From the NCBI GenBank assembly GCA_023487325.1, contig JAMDBS010000032.1, positions 1-19,813 on the forward strand: a stretch of 19,813 bases of DNA, read 5' to 3'. Origin of the DNA: Patescibacteria group bacterium. Lineage in GTDB: Bacteria > Patescibacteria > UBA1384 > JAMDBS01. Shown here piece after piece: positions 7,650 to 14,757 of this stretch (position 1 is its first letter; each line of letters begins with the position of its first letter). Made by a program: the position numbers and the translations under genes. The notes beneath the pieces were generated by a model. The model worked only from the letters and a program-made list of their open reading frames with translations. It was not told the DNA's origin and did not search any database.

Positions 7650-8729
7650 TTAACTGCGACTTTTATTTATCTCGGGAAAATAAAGAATCAAAAACTCATT
7701 TAATTTCGAAAATTCTTCTTGTAAATATTGGGGAACAGTAGTTTTCAACCTAATGGCCTCGGCAAATTCTTCGCTATAATCCGTTTGTTTCCCCCACGTC
7801 CCGGTGGTATATTGTTTGGAATATTGAGTCAAATGTATCTGGTCTTTATTGATTAGTTCTCGCCACAAACTCCTTTTGGTCTCATCCATTAAATAATAAT
7901 AAATATTATGTCCAATTTCATGGCATATTGTGCCAATTTTATATAAACGCATTTTTTCTTGCTCAGGAACATCTTTAAGATAATTTAACTGTTTAGGGTT
8001 TTCATCAATGAATCGATAAAGATATATTGGCAAGGTCATATATTTTCTAGTAAAATCGTTCCAAATTTCTAGATTTCTTGCTCGGAATTTATATTCTTGA
8101 ACCTGAGGCATATTTCCTTTCCATTCTTGATATTTATTAAGCGGAAGTAAAAATTCTAGGTGTTTAATTCCAACCAAAACGATTTCCGACTGATAACTAA
8201 TTTTCGAAATTAAGCATTTATCTAGTAATTGTTGAGAAAAAACGCTATGTAGATAATTTTTTGCTTCATATAAATCCGAGTCTTGTTCAAAGCCACTAAA
8301 TTCAATGCCTTGTTTTTCTGAACGCATAACCGCATTATTATAGTCGAGATTCTTTAAGAAAACATTAATAATTTTTTGTCGTTTTTTCTCATCTGGCCGA
8401 TTTGCGCATAGCAATCCATTCAAATCAGTATTTTGATGCACAAAAGCAGCTTCTATTTCAGCATCTTTCTGGCCAATTAGTAGCTTATTAGCTCTTTCTA
8501 TCAAGTTCGGATCAATTTTGGTAGATCGATCAGAATCTTCGTTGGCTTTACGAATAATTTCTTCTAAAGAGCTACGCTCGTTATTTTTGATGGTAGTGTA
8601 TGTTTGGTAATGTTCCCAACCATATTCAAGGAGAGCTTTCGATATCTCTTTTTGTGAGTTATTTTCGAGCGGTTCTTTATTAAGATTGATATCATTGGGA
8701 TTTGGTTGTAACAGTTCTGAATTGTTCAT
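7650..8729 (-). CDS. Uncharacterised HExxH zinc metalloprotease-like protein
   Basis: A soluble 359-aa protein of unknown family with a zincin signature near the C-terminus. HEIGH at about 270-274 supplies two zinc-binding His and the catalytic Glu, and SEEFAEA at about 319-325 would give the third ligand in the gluzincin manner. The spacing and FAEAIRL context recall the catalytic domain of anthrax-lethal-factor-like peptidases, but I cannot assign a family. Residues 1-230 look helical and charged with no recognisable domain. No signal peptide or membrane segment is visible. The start is uncertain: I prefer ATG at 8729, about 26 nt after the predicted transcription start; an in-frame TTG at 8750 would be almost leaderless. 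Neither has a clear SD. Its own promoter makes it a separate unit from the gene upstream. Confidence 0.75.
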   Translation of the reverse strand: MNNSELLQPNPNDINLNKEPLENNSQKEISKALLEYGWEHYQTYTTIKNNERSSLEEIIRKANEDSDRSTKIDPNLIERANKLLIGQKDAEIEAAFVHQNTDLNGLLCANRPDEKKRQKIINVFLKNLDYNNAVMRSEKQGIEFSGFEQDSDLYEAKNYLHSVFSQQLLDKCLISKISYQSEIVLVGIKHLEFLLPLNKYQEWKGNMPQVQEYKFRARNLEIWNDFTRKYMTLPIYLYRFIDENPKQLNYLKDVPEQEKMRLYKIGTICHEIGHNIYYYLMDETKRSLWRELINKDQIHLTQYSKQYTTGTWGKQTDYSEEFAEAIRLKTTVPQYLQEEFSKLNEFLILYFPEINKSRS

Positions 8730-8761
8730 AATGATATATAAAATAACCAAAAACTATATTC

Positions 8762-8790
8762 ATTATAGATTAAGGTAATCTGTAAATCAA
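8762..8790 (-). promoter_or_regulatory. Sigma-70 promoter for the zincin gene
   Basis: On the minus strand TTGATT (8785-8790), a 17-nt spacer and a perfect TATAAT (8762-8767) form a near-consensus promoter. The predicted start near 8755 gives a leader of about 26 nt to the ATG at 8729, with no SD in it. Confidence 0.8.
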
Positions 8791-8829
8791 TCTTTTTTGT
8801 GATGAAAATGTCATGCTATAGATAAAAGC

Positions 8830-8853
8830 AGAGCCCCCAATATTGGGGGCTCT
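8830..8853 (-). terminator. Terminator hairpin after the acidic orphan gene
   Basis: A perfect 24-bp palindrome (AGAGCCCCCAAT and its complement) begins 4 nt after the stop at 8858 and is followed on the minus strand by GCTTTTATC. GC-rich stem and short T-run fit an intrinsic terminator separating this gene from the zincin unit. On the plus strand it is followed by A-run, so it should work only on the minus strand. Confidence 0.8.
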
Positions 8854-8857
8854 AAAA

Positions 8858-9691
8858 TCAAATCATGGTGTTTTCCAGAAAACGAAAGAGTTTAGCTAAG
8901 GAATTAAGTCTCTCCTTCTCATGTTCTTCTGGTTGGCGTCTTATGTCTGTGAGAAATTCGAAAGGATAGTCTTCGTCTTCTTCGAATGTTTCTTTGCCAT
9001 TGAATATCTTTTCGTCATCGAAGAACATCTTTTCATCATCGAACATCCCAGGCAACTCATCGTCATAAATCCCTTTTTGGATAAGAGGGATAAAATACGC
9101 GCCTGGTATCGGTTCTAATCTCAGATGAGATTCTCGATAATAGCTTAAAATTGCGCAAAATTCTTCGGGAGTTTTTTCGATTGTTGCTTCAGTAAGATGT
9201 ATGTATAATTGTCCATCGAACATAGCACTCATTACCTCTTCGGCTTGTTTATCGAGTATCTGTTTACGGCTTGCATTTAATGCTTCTGTCAGTTCGGATT
9301 TCGGAATTATTATTAGAGAACGGTTTTCCAACATGTTTTTTGCGAGTATAGTTTCTGTTCCATCAAGCCCATCTTGTTCTTCACGCCTTAAGAAGATATC
9401 AACGAAATCTAAAACTAAAGAATCCAAGTTGTTATTTTCCCCCTTCAGTACTGTGGTAGCATTTATGGCTACATAAGCTAATTTGGTTTCAATAATAAAA
9501 TAAACTTCGTCTTTAAACACGCTGTTTGCGATAGACATGTTCTCGAAATGGGTTATCACTGAAAGCAGGGGTATTTTGTTGCAAATTATTGCAACAACCG
9601 AAAATTTTCTAGTTTGGTCTGAATTGTAGAGACTTAGCGTTTTTTTGCTTAACTTTTCCATTATTTCGGGCGTAATATCTCCAAAATTCAT
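8858..9691 (-). CDS. Hypothetical acidic protein of unknown family
   Basis: I do not recognise this 277-aa protein. It lacks a signal peptide and membrane segments. The N-terminal two thirds read as a mixed alpha/beta domain with hydrophobic strands (FSVVAIICNKIPLLSVI, VYFIIETKLAYVAI, RSLIIIP). The region about 210-245 is very acidic and holds a short tandem repeat (GMFDDEK, MFFDDEK, IFNGKET), produced by a 21-bp imperfect duplication at 9006-9026 and 9027-9047 that matches at 18 of 21 positions. The last 25 residues are charged and helical. The gene is clearly expressed as a single unit: consensus promoter at 9795-9823, a leader of about 97 nt with a stem, AAGGAGG 7 nt before the ATG, and a terminator after the stop. 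I cannot propose a function. Confidence 0.8.
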   Translation of the reverse strand: MNFGDITPEIMEKLSKKTLSLYNSDQTRKFSVVAIICNKIPLLSVITHFENMSIANSVFKDEVYFIIETKLAYVAINATTVLKGENNNLDSLVLDFVDIFLRREEQDGLDGTETILAKNMLENRSLIIIPKSELTEALNASRKQILDKQAEEVMSAMFDGQLYIHLTEATIEKTPEEFCAILSYYRESHLRLEPIPGAYFIPLIQKGIYDDELPGMFDDEKMFFDDEKIFNGKETFEEDEDYPFEFLTDIRRQPEEHEKERLNSLAKLFRFLENTMI

Positions 9692-9708
9692 TACAATTCC
9701 TCCTTTTA

Positions 9709-9763
9709 TTAAATCTCCGATTCTATCTATAAAATTAATTTACAGACACAGTAGGAGATTTAA
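9709..9763 (-). promoter_or_regulatory. Stem in the mRNA leader beside the SD of the orphan gene
   Basis: A 10-bp perfect stem (TTAAATCTCC at 9754-9763, GGAGATTTAA at 9709-9718, minus strand) encloses a 35-nt loop and ends about 5 nt before the SD AAGGAGG. The 5' arm contains CTCCT, which could instead pair with AGGAG of the SD, so two exclusive folds are possible. Regulation of translation is an inference. Confidence 0.5.
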
Positions 9764-9794
9764 GTTTTTTTTGTTGTTAATGTGCTGACGAAAT

Positions 9795-9823
9795 ATTGTA
9801 ACAAAATATAATAGGTTTGTCAA
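9795..9823 (-). promoter_or_regulatory. Consensus sigma-70 promoter for the orphan gene
   Basis: On the minus strand a perfect TTGACA (9818-9823), exactly 17 nt, and TACAAT (9795-9800). Predicted transcription start is near 9788. This is one of the best promoter matches in the window. Confidence 0.88.
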
Positions 9824-9858
9824 TATAAAACCACCTGATAGAATAGGCGGTTTTATAT
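9823..9858 (-). terminator. Terminator downstream of tRNA-Gln
   Basis: A hairpin whose arms (9823-9835 and 9846-9858) pair fully on the minus strand with one G-U, but leave an A-C mismatch on the plus strand, so it is more likely used on the minus strand. A-rich and T-rich flanks (AAAACCGCC, GGTGGTTTTATATT) fit an intrinsic terminator for transcripts leaving tRNA-Gln, about 85 nt upstream. Confidence 0.65.
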
Positions 9859-9941
9859 ATTCCAATTAAATTAGTTAAAGATTATAATATTAACTTTTAA
9901 TAATTATAAAGTTTAAATGATTTTTTCTATTATTTACAGGG

Positions 9942-10012
9942 CTGCGGGACTTGGATTCGAACCAAGATAACGACCTCCAGAGGGTCGCGTCCTGCCGTTA
10001 GACGATCCCGCA
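9942..10012 (-). tRNA. tRNA-Gln(CUG)
   Basis: A complete cloverleaf on the minus strand: 7-bp acceptor stem (TGCGGGA/TCCCGCA), D arm with TAACGGCAG loop, 5-bp anticodon stem CGACC/GGTCG around CTCTGGA (anticodon CTG), and T stem CTTGG/CCAAG with loop TTCGAAT. The discriminator is G and CCA is not encoded; the next bases are CCC, so a CCA-adding enzyme is needed. It lies 28 bp after the PIG-L gene on the same strand. It reads CAG codons. Confidence 0.92.
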
Positions 10013-10040
10013 GCTCTATAAATAATTACAAGACAAAATA

Positions 10041-10850
10041 TTATTTTACAATATTTATAATCTCAAATAATTTTTTAAATATCGCAGGATTGGAGACAAA
10101 AAAAGCCTCAGCATAACCTTTAATATTATTTATTTCTGCCCGATATTGATTTAAAGCCAAAACCACTTTTTCGTAGCCGCGCGATTTCAATTGGGTTATA
10201 TGGGCATTGATCGCTTCTTTTTTAATGTTAATAACATTGCTTATATCTATTAAGCGATTAGGGAAAAAGGGTGTCCAAAGTTCATACATAGCAATTAATG
10301 TTTTTAAATCGGTATTGTTTTTTAACACACGATATAATATCTCGGCTGTGGCGCGATGATCAGGATGATTGTCTAAAAAACTGGGAACATAAATTATTTC
10401 CGGTTTTAATTCATCGATTAATGTTTTTAAGCCTTTTAAGGCAATTGAATTCGATTCCAATTTTCCGTCTTTATAGCTCCAAAAAATTAATTCTTCTATA
10501 CCAATAATTTCCGCGCTTGCCTGGGCTTCTTTTTTCCGCTTACTGATTAGCGAACTGTCGCGAATGCCTTTTAAATTACCCTTAGAGCCATCGCATAAAT
10601 ACAAAACCGTAACTTTATCGCCAGCTTTGGTATGTTTATAGATTGTGCCGCCGCAGGCAAAAACATCATCGTCCGGGTGAGGAGACAGAAATAATATCTT
10701 GCGGTGAAAGTGACTTGGCGGCAAGAGCGATTGAGGATTGTCAAGGATTTGCAAATTCAAATTGCTTTTAATAGCCGACCAAAAAATTTCTAAGCCGATG
10801 ACTTTGCGTAAATTATTTAAGCTTAGTGCTTGTTGTAATAATTTTTTCAT
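10041..10850 (-). CDS. PIG-L/LmbE-family zinc deacetylase
   Basis: A member of the PIG-L superfamily, which removes acetyl groups from N-acetylglucosamine moieties of small glycosides or glycolipids. The signature is complete: SPHPDDDVFACGG with H58, D61 and D62, and NHPDHRAT with H162 and H165 as further metal and active-site residues. Its 269 aa include about 45 extra N-terminal residues with no signal peptide, so it should be cytoplasmic. Its start lies 38 bp inside the upstream GT4 gene, so the two are translationally linked; the SD (ACGGAAA) is weak. A GT4 plus PIG-L pair recalls BshA/BshB (bacillithiol) and MshA/MshB (mycothiol), but the same pairing is common in surface glycan synthesis. 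Substrate unknown. Confidence 0.9.
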   Translation of the reverse strand: MKKLLQQALSLNNLRKVIGLEIFWSAIKSNLNLQILDNPQSLLPPSHFHRKILFLSPHPDDDVFACGGTIYKHTKAGDKVTVLYLCDGSKGNLKGIRDSSLISKRKKEAQASAEIIGIEELIFWSYKDGKLESNSIALKGLKTLIDELKPEIIYVPSFLDNHPDHRATAEILYRVLKNNTDLKTLIAMYELWTPFFPNRLIDISNVINIKKEAINAHITQLKSRGYEKVVLALNQYRAEINNIKGYAEAFFVSNPAIFKKLFEIINIVK

Positions 10851-11892
10851 ACAATTTTTCCGTTTTTTTAACCATATTGTGGAGGCTAAAATTTTTGATA
10901 ATTCTTATGCGCGCTTGATTGCCTAATTTTTGGCATAATTTCGGATTTTGGGCTAATTTTATTATAGCATCTGTTAAGGTTTTTGTATCTTTGGGTTCTA
11001 CTAAAATTCCCGCATCGCCAACTAGCTCTGGCATCCCACCGGTTTTTGTCGCGATGGATGGTAAGCCTTGTGCCATGGCTTCTGCCAAACCTAGACCAAA
11101 AGACTCTGAAAGCGATGGTTGGGCGTAAATATCCCATTGATTCATAATTTTTTGCGGATCGTTGATATAACCTAAAAATTTTGTTTTATTATTCACATCT
11201 AGTTTTTTTAAGTGTTCTAGCTCAGCGCCGACACCCATAATCTCCAATTTTACGTTATCAATATTTTGCACCGCGTTTATCAAATATTTGAAACCTTTAA
11301 TGTGCGTTAACGTTCCGATTGAGCCAACTATAATTTGACTATTACTATGTTTTTTTATGGCAGGAAAAAATTTATTGGTATCAATTCCGTGATAAATTAC
11401 TTCGATTTTATTTGCAGAAAATATTTTTTTATTAATAAAATACTGTTTTACTGATTCAGATACAGCAACGACTTGAGTAATGTATTTTGCTAAATGTTTG
11501 AAGGCCATAATTTGATAAAAATTAATCAGTTTATTATCGGCGATATATTCATCAGTAAACAAGTGCTCGGTATAGATAATGGGAATACCTAGGTTTTTTG
11601 CCGCCATGGTGCCTAAAATTTCTGCCCGGGTAGAATGCAAATGAATAATATCCGGTTTTTCTAACTTGATAATTTCGCGTATTTTCTTTATGGCATTAAA
11701 ATCGAGCCTCGATTTCATTTCAACTGTATAAGTTTTTATCTTATTTTTCAGTCGGTCTAGAATAGGCGAGGGAATAGATATTAAAATCGGCGCAAATATT
11801 TTTTTATTCAAACCACAAATTAAATCATAAAGATGGCGACTACCGCCGCCAAAATTATGATCGGAAATTATATAGAGTACTTTATTTTTCAT
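10813..11892 (-). CDS. GT4-family glycosyltransferase (GT-B fold)
   Basis: A 359-aa retaining glycosyltransferase. The N-terminal Rossmann-like half carries a glycine-rich acceptor loop (NFGGGSRHL, 13-21). The C-terminal nucleotide-sugar half has HGID (168-171), a GxxxHIKGF segment (193-201), and the E-x7-E signature in ESFGLGLAE (E263, E271) followed by AMAQGLPSIATKTGGMPEL. There is no membrane segment, so it acts at the cytoplasmic face. The start overlaps the 3' end of ftsH by 11 bp and its own end overlaps the PIG-L gene by 38 bp. The sugar donor and acceptor cannot be deduced; a GlcNAc transferase feeding the neighbouring deacetylase is a reasonable guess. Confidence 0.92.
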   Translation of the reverse strand: MKNKVLYIISDHNFGGGSRHLYDLICGLNKKIFAPILISIPSPILDRLKNKIKTYTVEMKSRLDFNAIKKIREIIKLEKPDIIHLHSTRAEILGTMAAKNLGIPIIYTEHLFTDEYIADNKLINFYQIMAFKHLAKYITQVVAVSESVKQYFINKKIFSANKIEVIYHGIDTNKFFPAIKKHSNSQIIVGSIGTLTHIKGFKYLINAVQNIDNVKLEIMGVGAELEHLKKLDVNNKTKFLGYINDPQKIMNQWDIYAQPSLSESFGLGLAEAMAQGLPSIATKTGGMPELVGDAGILVEPKDTKTLTDAIIKLAQNPKLCQKLGNQARIRIIKNFSLHNMVKKTEKLYEKIITTSTKLK

Positions 11893-13678
11893 TAAATAAC
11901 TTTTTAAACTCTTTAGTTTCGATAGTTTCTTCTTTTAAGAGTTTATTAGCTAAATTATCTAAAATCCTTTTATTCTTTTTTAAAATATCCAGGGCGCGCA
12001 GCTTATTGGTTTCGATTAAGCGAGAAATTTCTTCGTCAATTTGCGCAGCGACTTTTTCCGAATAAGTTTTATGCTCGCCTAGCTCCTTGCCTAAAAATAC
12101 CAATTCTTCTCTTTCGCCTAAGGCAATTGGCCCTAAATTACTCATGCCATAAATAGTTACCATATCGCGAGCGATCCTAGTGGCGCGCTTAAGATCATTT
12201 TGAGCGCCGGTGGTGGTTTCGCCAAAAATTATTTTTTCTGCCGCCCAACCGCCCAAAAGTTGGCTAATCTCATCGTTAAATTTGCTTTGCGAATAAAGGT
12301 GTTTATCTTCTTCTGGTAAGCTCCAGGTATAGCCCAAAGCCATGCCGCGGGAGACAATAGAGACTTTATGAATTGGATCGCAGTTTGGCAATAAGTTGCC
12401 AATAATAGCATGGCCAGATTCGTGATAAGCAGAAATTTTCTTTTCTTTATCAGACAGCAAGCGCGATTTTTTCTCTGGTCCGATCATTACCTTTTCAATA
12501 GCTTCATCAAAATCATGTTGGATAATTTCTTTTTTATTATTCCTAGCTGCTAGAATTGCCGCTTCATTAACAATATTTTTTAAATCTGCGCCCGAAAGAC
12601 CGGGAGTACCAGCAGCAATTTTAGTAAAATCCAAATTATTAACCAATGGTTTGTTTTTAGCATGAATTTTTAATATTTCTTCACGGTCTTTGCGGTCGGG
12701 TAAATCTAAAACAACGCGTCGGTCAAAGCGACCTGGGCGAAGTAGGGCGGGATCTAAAATATCTGGTCGATTGGTAGCGGCAATGACAATAACCCGAGCG
12801 TCTGTTTCGAAGCCATCCATTTCGACTAAAATTTGATTTAGGGTTTGCTCACGTTCATCATGAGAACCACCTAATCCTGCACCGCGCTGGCGGCCGACCG
12901 CATCTAATTCATCAATAAATATTACGCACGGCGCATTACGTTTAGCCTTTTGGAATAAGTCCCGAACTCTAGCCGCACCAACGCCGACAAACATTTCGAC
13001 AAATTCGGAAGCAGAAAGAGAAAAGAAAGGGACGCCGGCTTCGCCAGCCACAGCTTTAGCTAAGAGTGTTTTGCCACAGCCGGGAGGGCCAAATAGAATT
13101 GTGCCTTTTGGTATTTCCGCCCCTAATTGTTTGAATTTGGCGGGATGTTTTAGAAACTCAACTACTTCTTGTAATTCTTCCTTGGCTTCTCTGGCGCCGG
13201 CGACATTGGCAAAAGTAATTTTTGTCTCGCCTTTGCCGAAAACACGAGCCGAGGTTTTGCCAAATGACATGGCTTTTACATTAGCACCTTGGGCACTGCG
13301 AACAATCCAAAAAAAGAAAATAGCAATTAAAATTATCGGCAAAATTAAAGACAGAAGGCTTGACCAAAAAGCTCCCTTATCAGGATTTTGAATATTAACC
13401 TGCACTTTATCAGGCGTAATTCCATATTCATTTAATCCAATTCCGCTTTCTTTGTAGGCTTTTAGCTCGCCATCGTTTTTTACTTTGGCGGTAATTTGAT
13501 TTCCTTCAACCGTAATTGAATCGATTTCGCCTTTGTTTACTTTTTGCGCAATGTCGGTAATGTTGGATTCTTGCGGTTTAGCTGTTTTTGGCGCCCAAAA
13601 ACTATAAGCCAAAAGCCCTAGAAGGATAACTATTATAATTATTGTGAAATTTTTACCAAAATTATTATTTGTCGGCAT
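11882..13678 (-). CDS. ftsH: ATP-dependent zinc metalloprotease FtsH
   Basis: A membrane-anchored AAA+ protease that extracts and degrades damaged or unassembled membrane proteins and selected cytosolic regulators. In 598 residues: first membrane segment about 10-28, extracytoplasmic domain to about 105, second segment about 106-126, AAA module with Walker A GPPGCGKT (197-204), Walker B FIDELDA (about 254-260) and the [19 protein letters not shown] region, then the M41 peptidase with HESGH (419-423) and a distal Asp ligand in [11 protein letters not shown] (D495). All key residues are present. I use ATG at 13678 because AAAGGA lies 3 nt upstream; an in-frame TTG at 13702 would add 8 residues and lacks an SD. 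A copy of the hairpin element ends about 50 nt before the start. Confidence 0.97.
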   Translation of the reverse strand: MPTNNNFGKNFTIIIIVILLGLLAYSFWAPKTAKPQESNITDIAQKVNKGEIDSITVEGNQITAKVKNDGELKAYKESGIGLNEYGITPDKVQVNIQNPDKGAFWSSLLSLILPIILIAIFFFWIVRSAQGANVKAMSFGKTSARVFGKGETKITFANVAGAREAKEELQEVVEFLKHPAKFKQLGAEIPKGTILFGPPGCGKTLLAKAVAGEAGVPFFSLSASEFVEMFVGVGAARVRDLFQKAKRNAPCVIFIDELDAVGRQRGAGLGGSHDEREQTLNQILVEMDGFETDARVIVIAATNRPDILDPALLRPGRFDRRVVLDLPDRKDREEILKIHAKNKPLVNNLDFTKIAAGTPGLSGADLKNIVNEAAILAARNNKKEIIQHDFDEAIEKVMIGPEKKSRLLSDKEKKISAYHESGHAIIGNLLPNCDPIHKVSIVSRGMALGYTWSLPEEDKHLYSQSKFNDEISQLLGGWAAEKIIFGETTTGAQNDLKRATRIARDMVTIYGMSNLGPIALGEREELVFLGKELGEHKTYSEKVAAQIDEEISRLIETNKLRALDILKKNKRILDNLANKLLKEETIETKEFKKLFNEK

Positions 13679-13727
13679 ACATCCTTTCGTTTGTTTCCGC
13701 AAGGAAGGTTAAATTATTAAGAAAATT

Positions 13728-13775
13728 GGCTCGCCATGAAGTTGTATTGAGAGCTTGGCTCGAAAATACAACGAA
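13728..13775 (+). repeat. Hairpin element copy a (plus orientation)
   Basis: Box GGCTCGCC (13728-13735), AT, GAA, then a 32-nt core: outer stem GTTGTATT/AATACAAC (13741-13748, 13765-13772), GA, inner stem GAGC/GCTC with loop TTG, GAA linker, and closing GAA. It directly abuts the CCA of tRNA-Met on that tRNA's 3' side. Its stems equal those of copy e. Confidence 0.88.
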
Positions 13776-13850
13776 TGGTGGCTGCGGCTGGATTTGAACC
13801 AGCGACCAACGGCTTATGATGCCGGCGCTCTACCGCTGAGCTACACAGCC
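13776..13850 (-). tRNA. tRNA-Met(CAU), elongator type (or tRNA-Ile2)
   Basis: Cloverleaf with acceptor GGCTGTG/CGCAGCC, D stem GCTC/GAGC, anticodon stem CCGGC/GCCGT with one C-U mismatch, loop ATCATAA (anticodon CAT, 13816-13818), and T stem GCTGG/CCAGC. Discriminator A and CCA are encoded. The GGCT acceptor start favours elongator Met; the variable-loop and T-arm text TGGTCGCTGGTTCAA recalls lysidine-modified tRNA-Ile2. A tRNA-Ile(UAU) at 18974 reduces the need for Ile2, so I lean to Met. Hairpin elements flank it on both sides. Confidence 0.85.
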
Positions 13851-13851
13851 T

Positions 13852-13899
13852 CTCGTAAAATCATCGATTTCTAATCTCAATTTTACTTCGAGGTAAACC
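13852..13899 (-). repeat. Hairpin element copy b (minus orientation)
   Basis: On the minus strand: GGTTTACC box (13892-13899), TC, GAA, outer arms GTAAAATT/GATTTTAC (one G-U; core 13855-13886), GA linker, inner stem GATT/AATC with loop AGA, GAT linker, closing GAG. It ends 1 nt before the 5' end of tRNA-Met, mirroring copy a on the other side. Confidence 0.85.
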
Positions 13900-13922
13900 C
13901 TGTCCGATTTTGATTATTAAGA

Positions 13923-14384
13923 CTAATCTGCACTTAAGTTAAACCTCAATAATTTTTTATTATTAATTTCTTTAATATCTAACCATTGTGATTTATTTCT
14001 TAACCACACTTGAATTTCTTCTCCATCTAGCTTTTGTTTTCTTAAAAAATCTTTCCACAAATTATTATCGCAATAACAGATTAAATCACCAAATACTTCA
14101 ATTATAATATATTTATTCCCCTTGAAATGTTCCCAAACTGTGCCTGGTGAAAAAATGAGTTTTTCTTTTTTCTGCCTACTTATCTTTTTAATTCGCAGTT
14201 CTTCTTTGACAGCTTCATTTCTAGAGGAAAACTCTTTAAACCATACCATAAAACAAGGTAATCTCTTTAGGGTATAATTGGCGCCTTTGCCGAGATTGTG
14301 CGTTTTTAGACGATTTTTTAAATTTTCGGTTGACCCAACGTAATACGAGTTATCTTTACATTTTAAAATATAAGTATAATACAT
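13923..14384 (-). CDS. GIY-YIG nuclease-domain protein with C-terminal extension
   Basis: Residues 1-78 are a compact GIY-YIG nuclease domain of the YhbQ/UPF0213 type: YTYILKC for the GIY strand, YYVGST (14-19) for the YIG strand, conserved R25, GKGANYT, and acidic E57 before the helix IKKISRQKKEKLI. Stand-alone members are usually about 80-100 aa; here about 75 further residues (79-153) follow, with aromatic and charged content I do not recognise. The GIY-YIG fold cuts DNA strands in repair, restriction and homing enzymes; the target of this one is unknown. No good SD precedes the ATG. It lies between initiator tRNA and tRNA-Met, and hairpin copies c and b sit about 24 nt outside each end in the same orientation, giving a cassette-like layout. 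Confidence 0.88.
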   Translation of the reverse strand: MYYTYILKCKDNSYYVGSTENLKNRLKTHNLGKGANYTLKRLPCFMVWFKEFSSRNEAVKEELRIKKISRQKKEKLIFSPGTVWEHFKGNKYIIIEVFGDLICYCDNNLWKDFLRKQKLDGEEIQVWLRNKSQWLDIKEINNKKLLRFNLSAD

Positions 14385-14405
14385 AAAATGTTTAATATTC
14401 TGCCC

Positions 14406-14448
14406 TTCATGAAATTTTCGATTTACAATCTCAATTTCATTTCAGGAC
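14406..14448 (-). repeat. Hairpin element copy c (minus orientation)
   Basis: On the minus strand: GTCC in place of the GGTTTACC box, TGAA, perfect outer arms ATGAAATT/AATTTCAT (core 14409-14440), GA, inner stem GATT/AATC with loop GTA, GAA, closing GAAGG. Compared with copy g, an A-T pair in the outer stem has become G-C on both sides. It lies upstream of the GIY-YIG gene. Confidence 0.85.
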
Positions 14449-14462
14449 AATTCCAAAATTTT

Positions 14463-14510
14463 GGTTTACCATGAACAAAATTTGAGAATGCAATTCGAAA
14501 AATTTTGGAA
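14463..14510 (+). repeat. Hairpin element copy d (plus orientation)
   Basis: GGTTTACC (14463-14470), AT, GAA, outer arms CAAAATTT/AAATTTTG (core 14476-14507), GA, inner stem GAAT/ATTC with loop GCA, GAA, closing GAA. Both stems differ in sequence from copy a yet pair perfectly. It abuts the CCA of initiator tRNA with 1 nt between. A wider 15-bp inverted repeat (14448-14462, 14499-14513) overlaps it. Confidence 0.88.
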
Positions 14511-14511
14511 T

Positions 14512-14586
14512 TGGTAGCGGGGGTAGGATTCGAACCTACGATCTCGGGCTTATGAGACCCGCGAGTTACCACTACTCCACCCCGCG
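14512..14586 (-). tRNA. Initiator tRNA-fMet(CAU)
   Basis: Acceptor CGCGGGG/CCCCGCT with an unpaired C1-U72, the hallmark position that marks bacterial initiator tRNAs for formylation (E. coli has C1-A72). D stem GAGT/ACTC, anticodon stem CGGGT/GCCCG with three G-C pairs, loop CTCATAA, T stem GTAGG/CCTAC. Discriminator A and CCA are encoded. The GTGGAGTAG start matches initiator sequences. Confidence 0.93.
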
Positions 14587-14597
14587 ATATCAAAAAA

Positions 14598-14626
14598 ATT
14601 ATAACAAAATAAGTTCGTTTAGTCAA
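14598..14626 (-). promoter_or_regulatory. Promoter of initiator tRNA-fMet
   Basis: Minus strand TTGACT (14621-14626), 17-nt spacer, perfect TATAAT (14598-14603). Predicted start near 14591, about 5 nt before the mature tRNA end. Confidence 0.88.
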
Positions 14627-14638
14627 ACTTCAGACTCA

Positions 14639-14757
14639 ACTAATTTCTAATGTTTAATTCTTAATTTCTATATAATGTCTAATTTTGTAATGTTTAAAAA
14701 TTAAGTCATTGAAAATTCAATAAAAATTAAAAATTTTAAATTAAAAATTCCGTAAGA
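14639..14757. repeat. AT-rich tract with 7-bp periodicity (tract 1)
   Basis: From 14639 the plus strand reads ACTAATT, TCTAATG, TTTAATT, CTTAATT, TCTATAT without gaps, then similar words with indels, then A/T homopolymer-like sequence. It begins right after the stop of the DivIC-like gene (minus strand) and ends near the fMet promoter. No gene or hairpin is visible in it. Confidence 0.6.

Noticed and set aside
13776..13850. Firm call of tRNA-Ile2(CAU)
   Set aside because: T-arm and variable-loop text resemble Ile2, but the acceptor start resembles elongator Met and a tRNA-Ile(UAU) is present nearby, so I kept Met with the alternative noted.
13728..14510. CRISPR array
   Set aside because: Repeats are palindromic with variable stems, irregularly spaced and in both orientations; there are no spacers of constant size and no cas genes.
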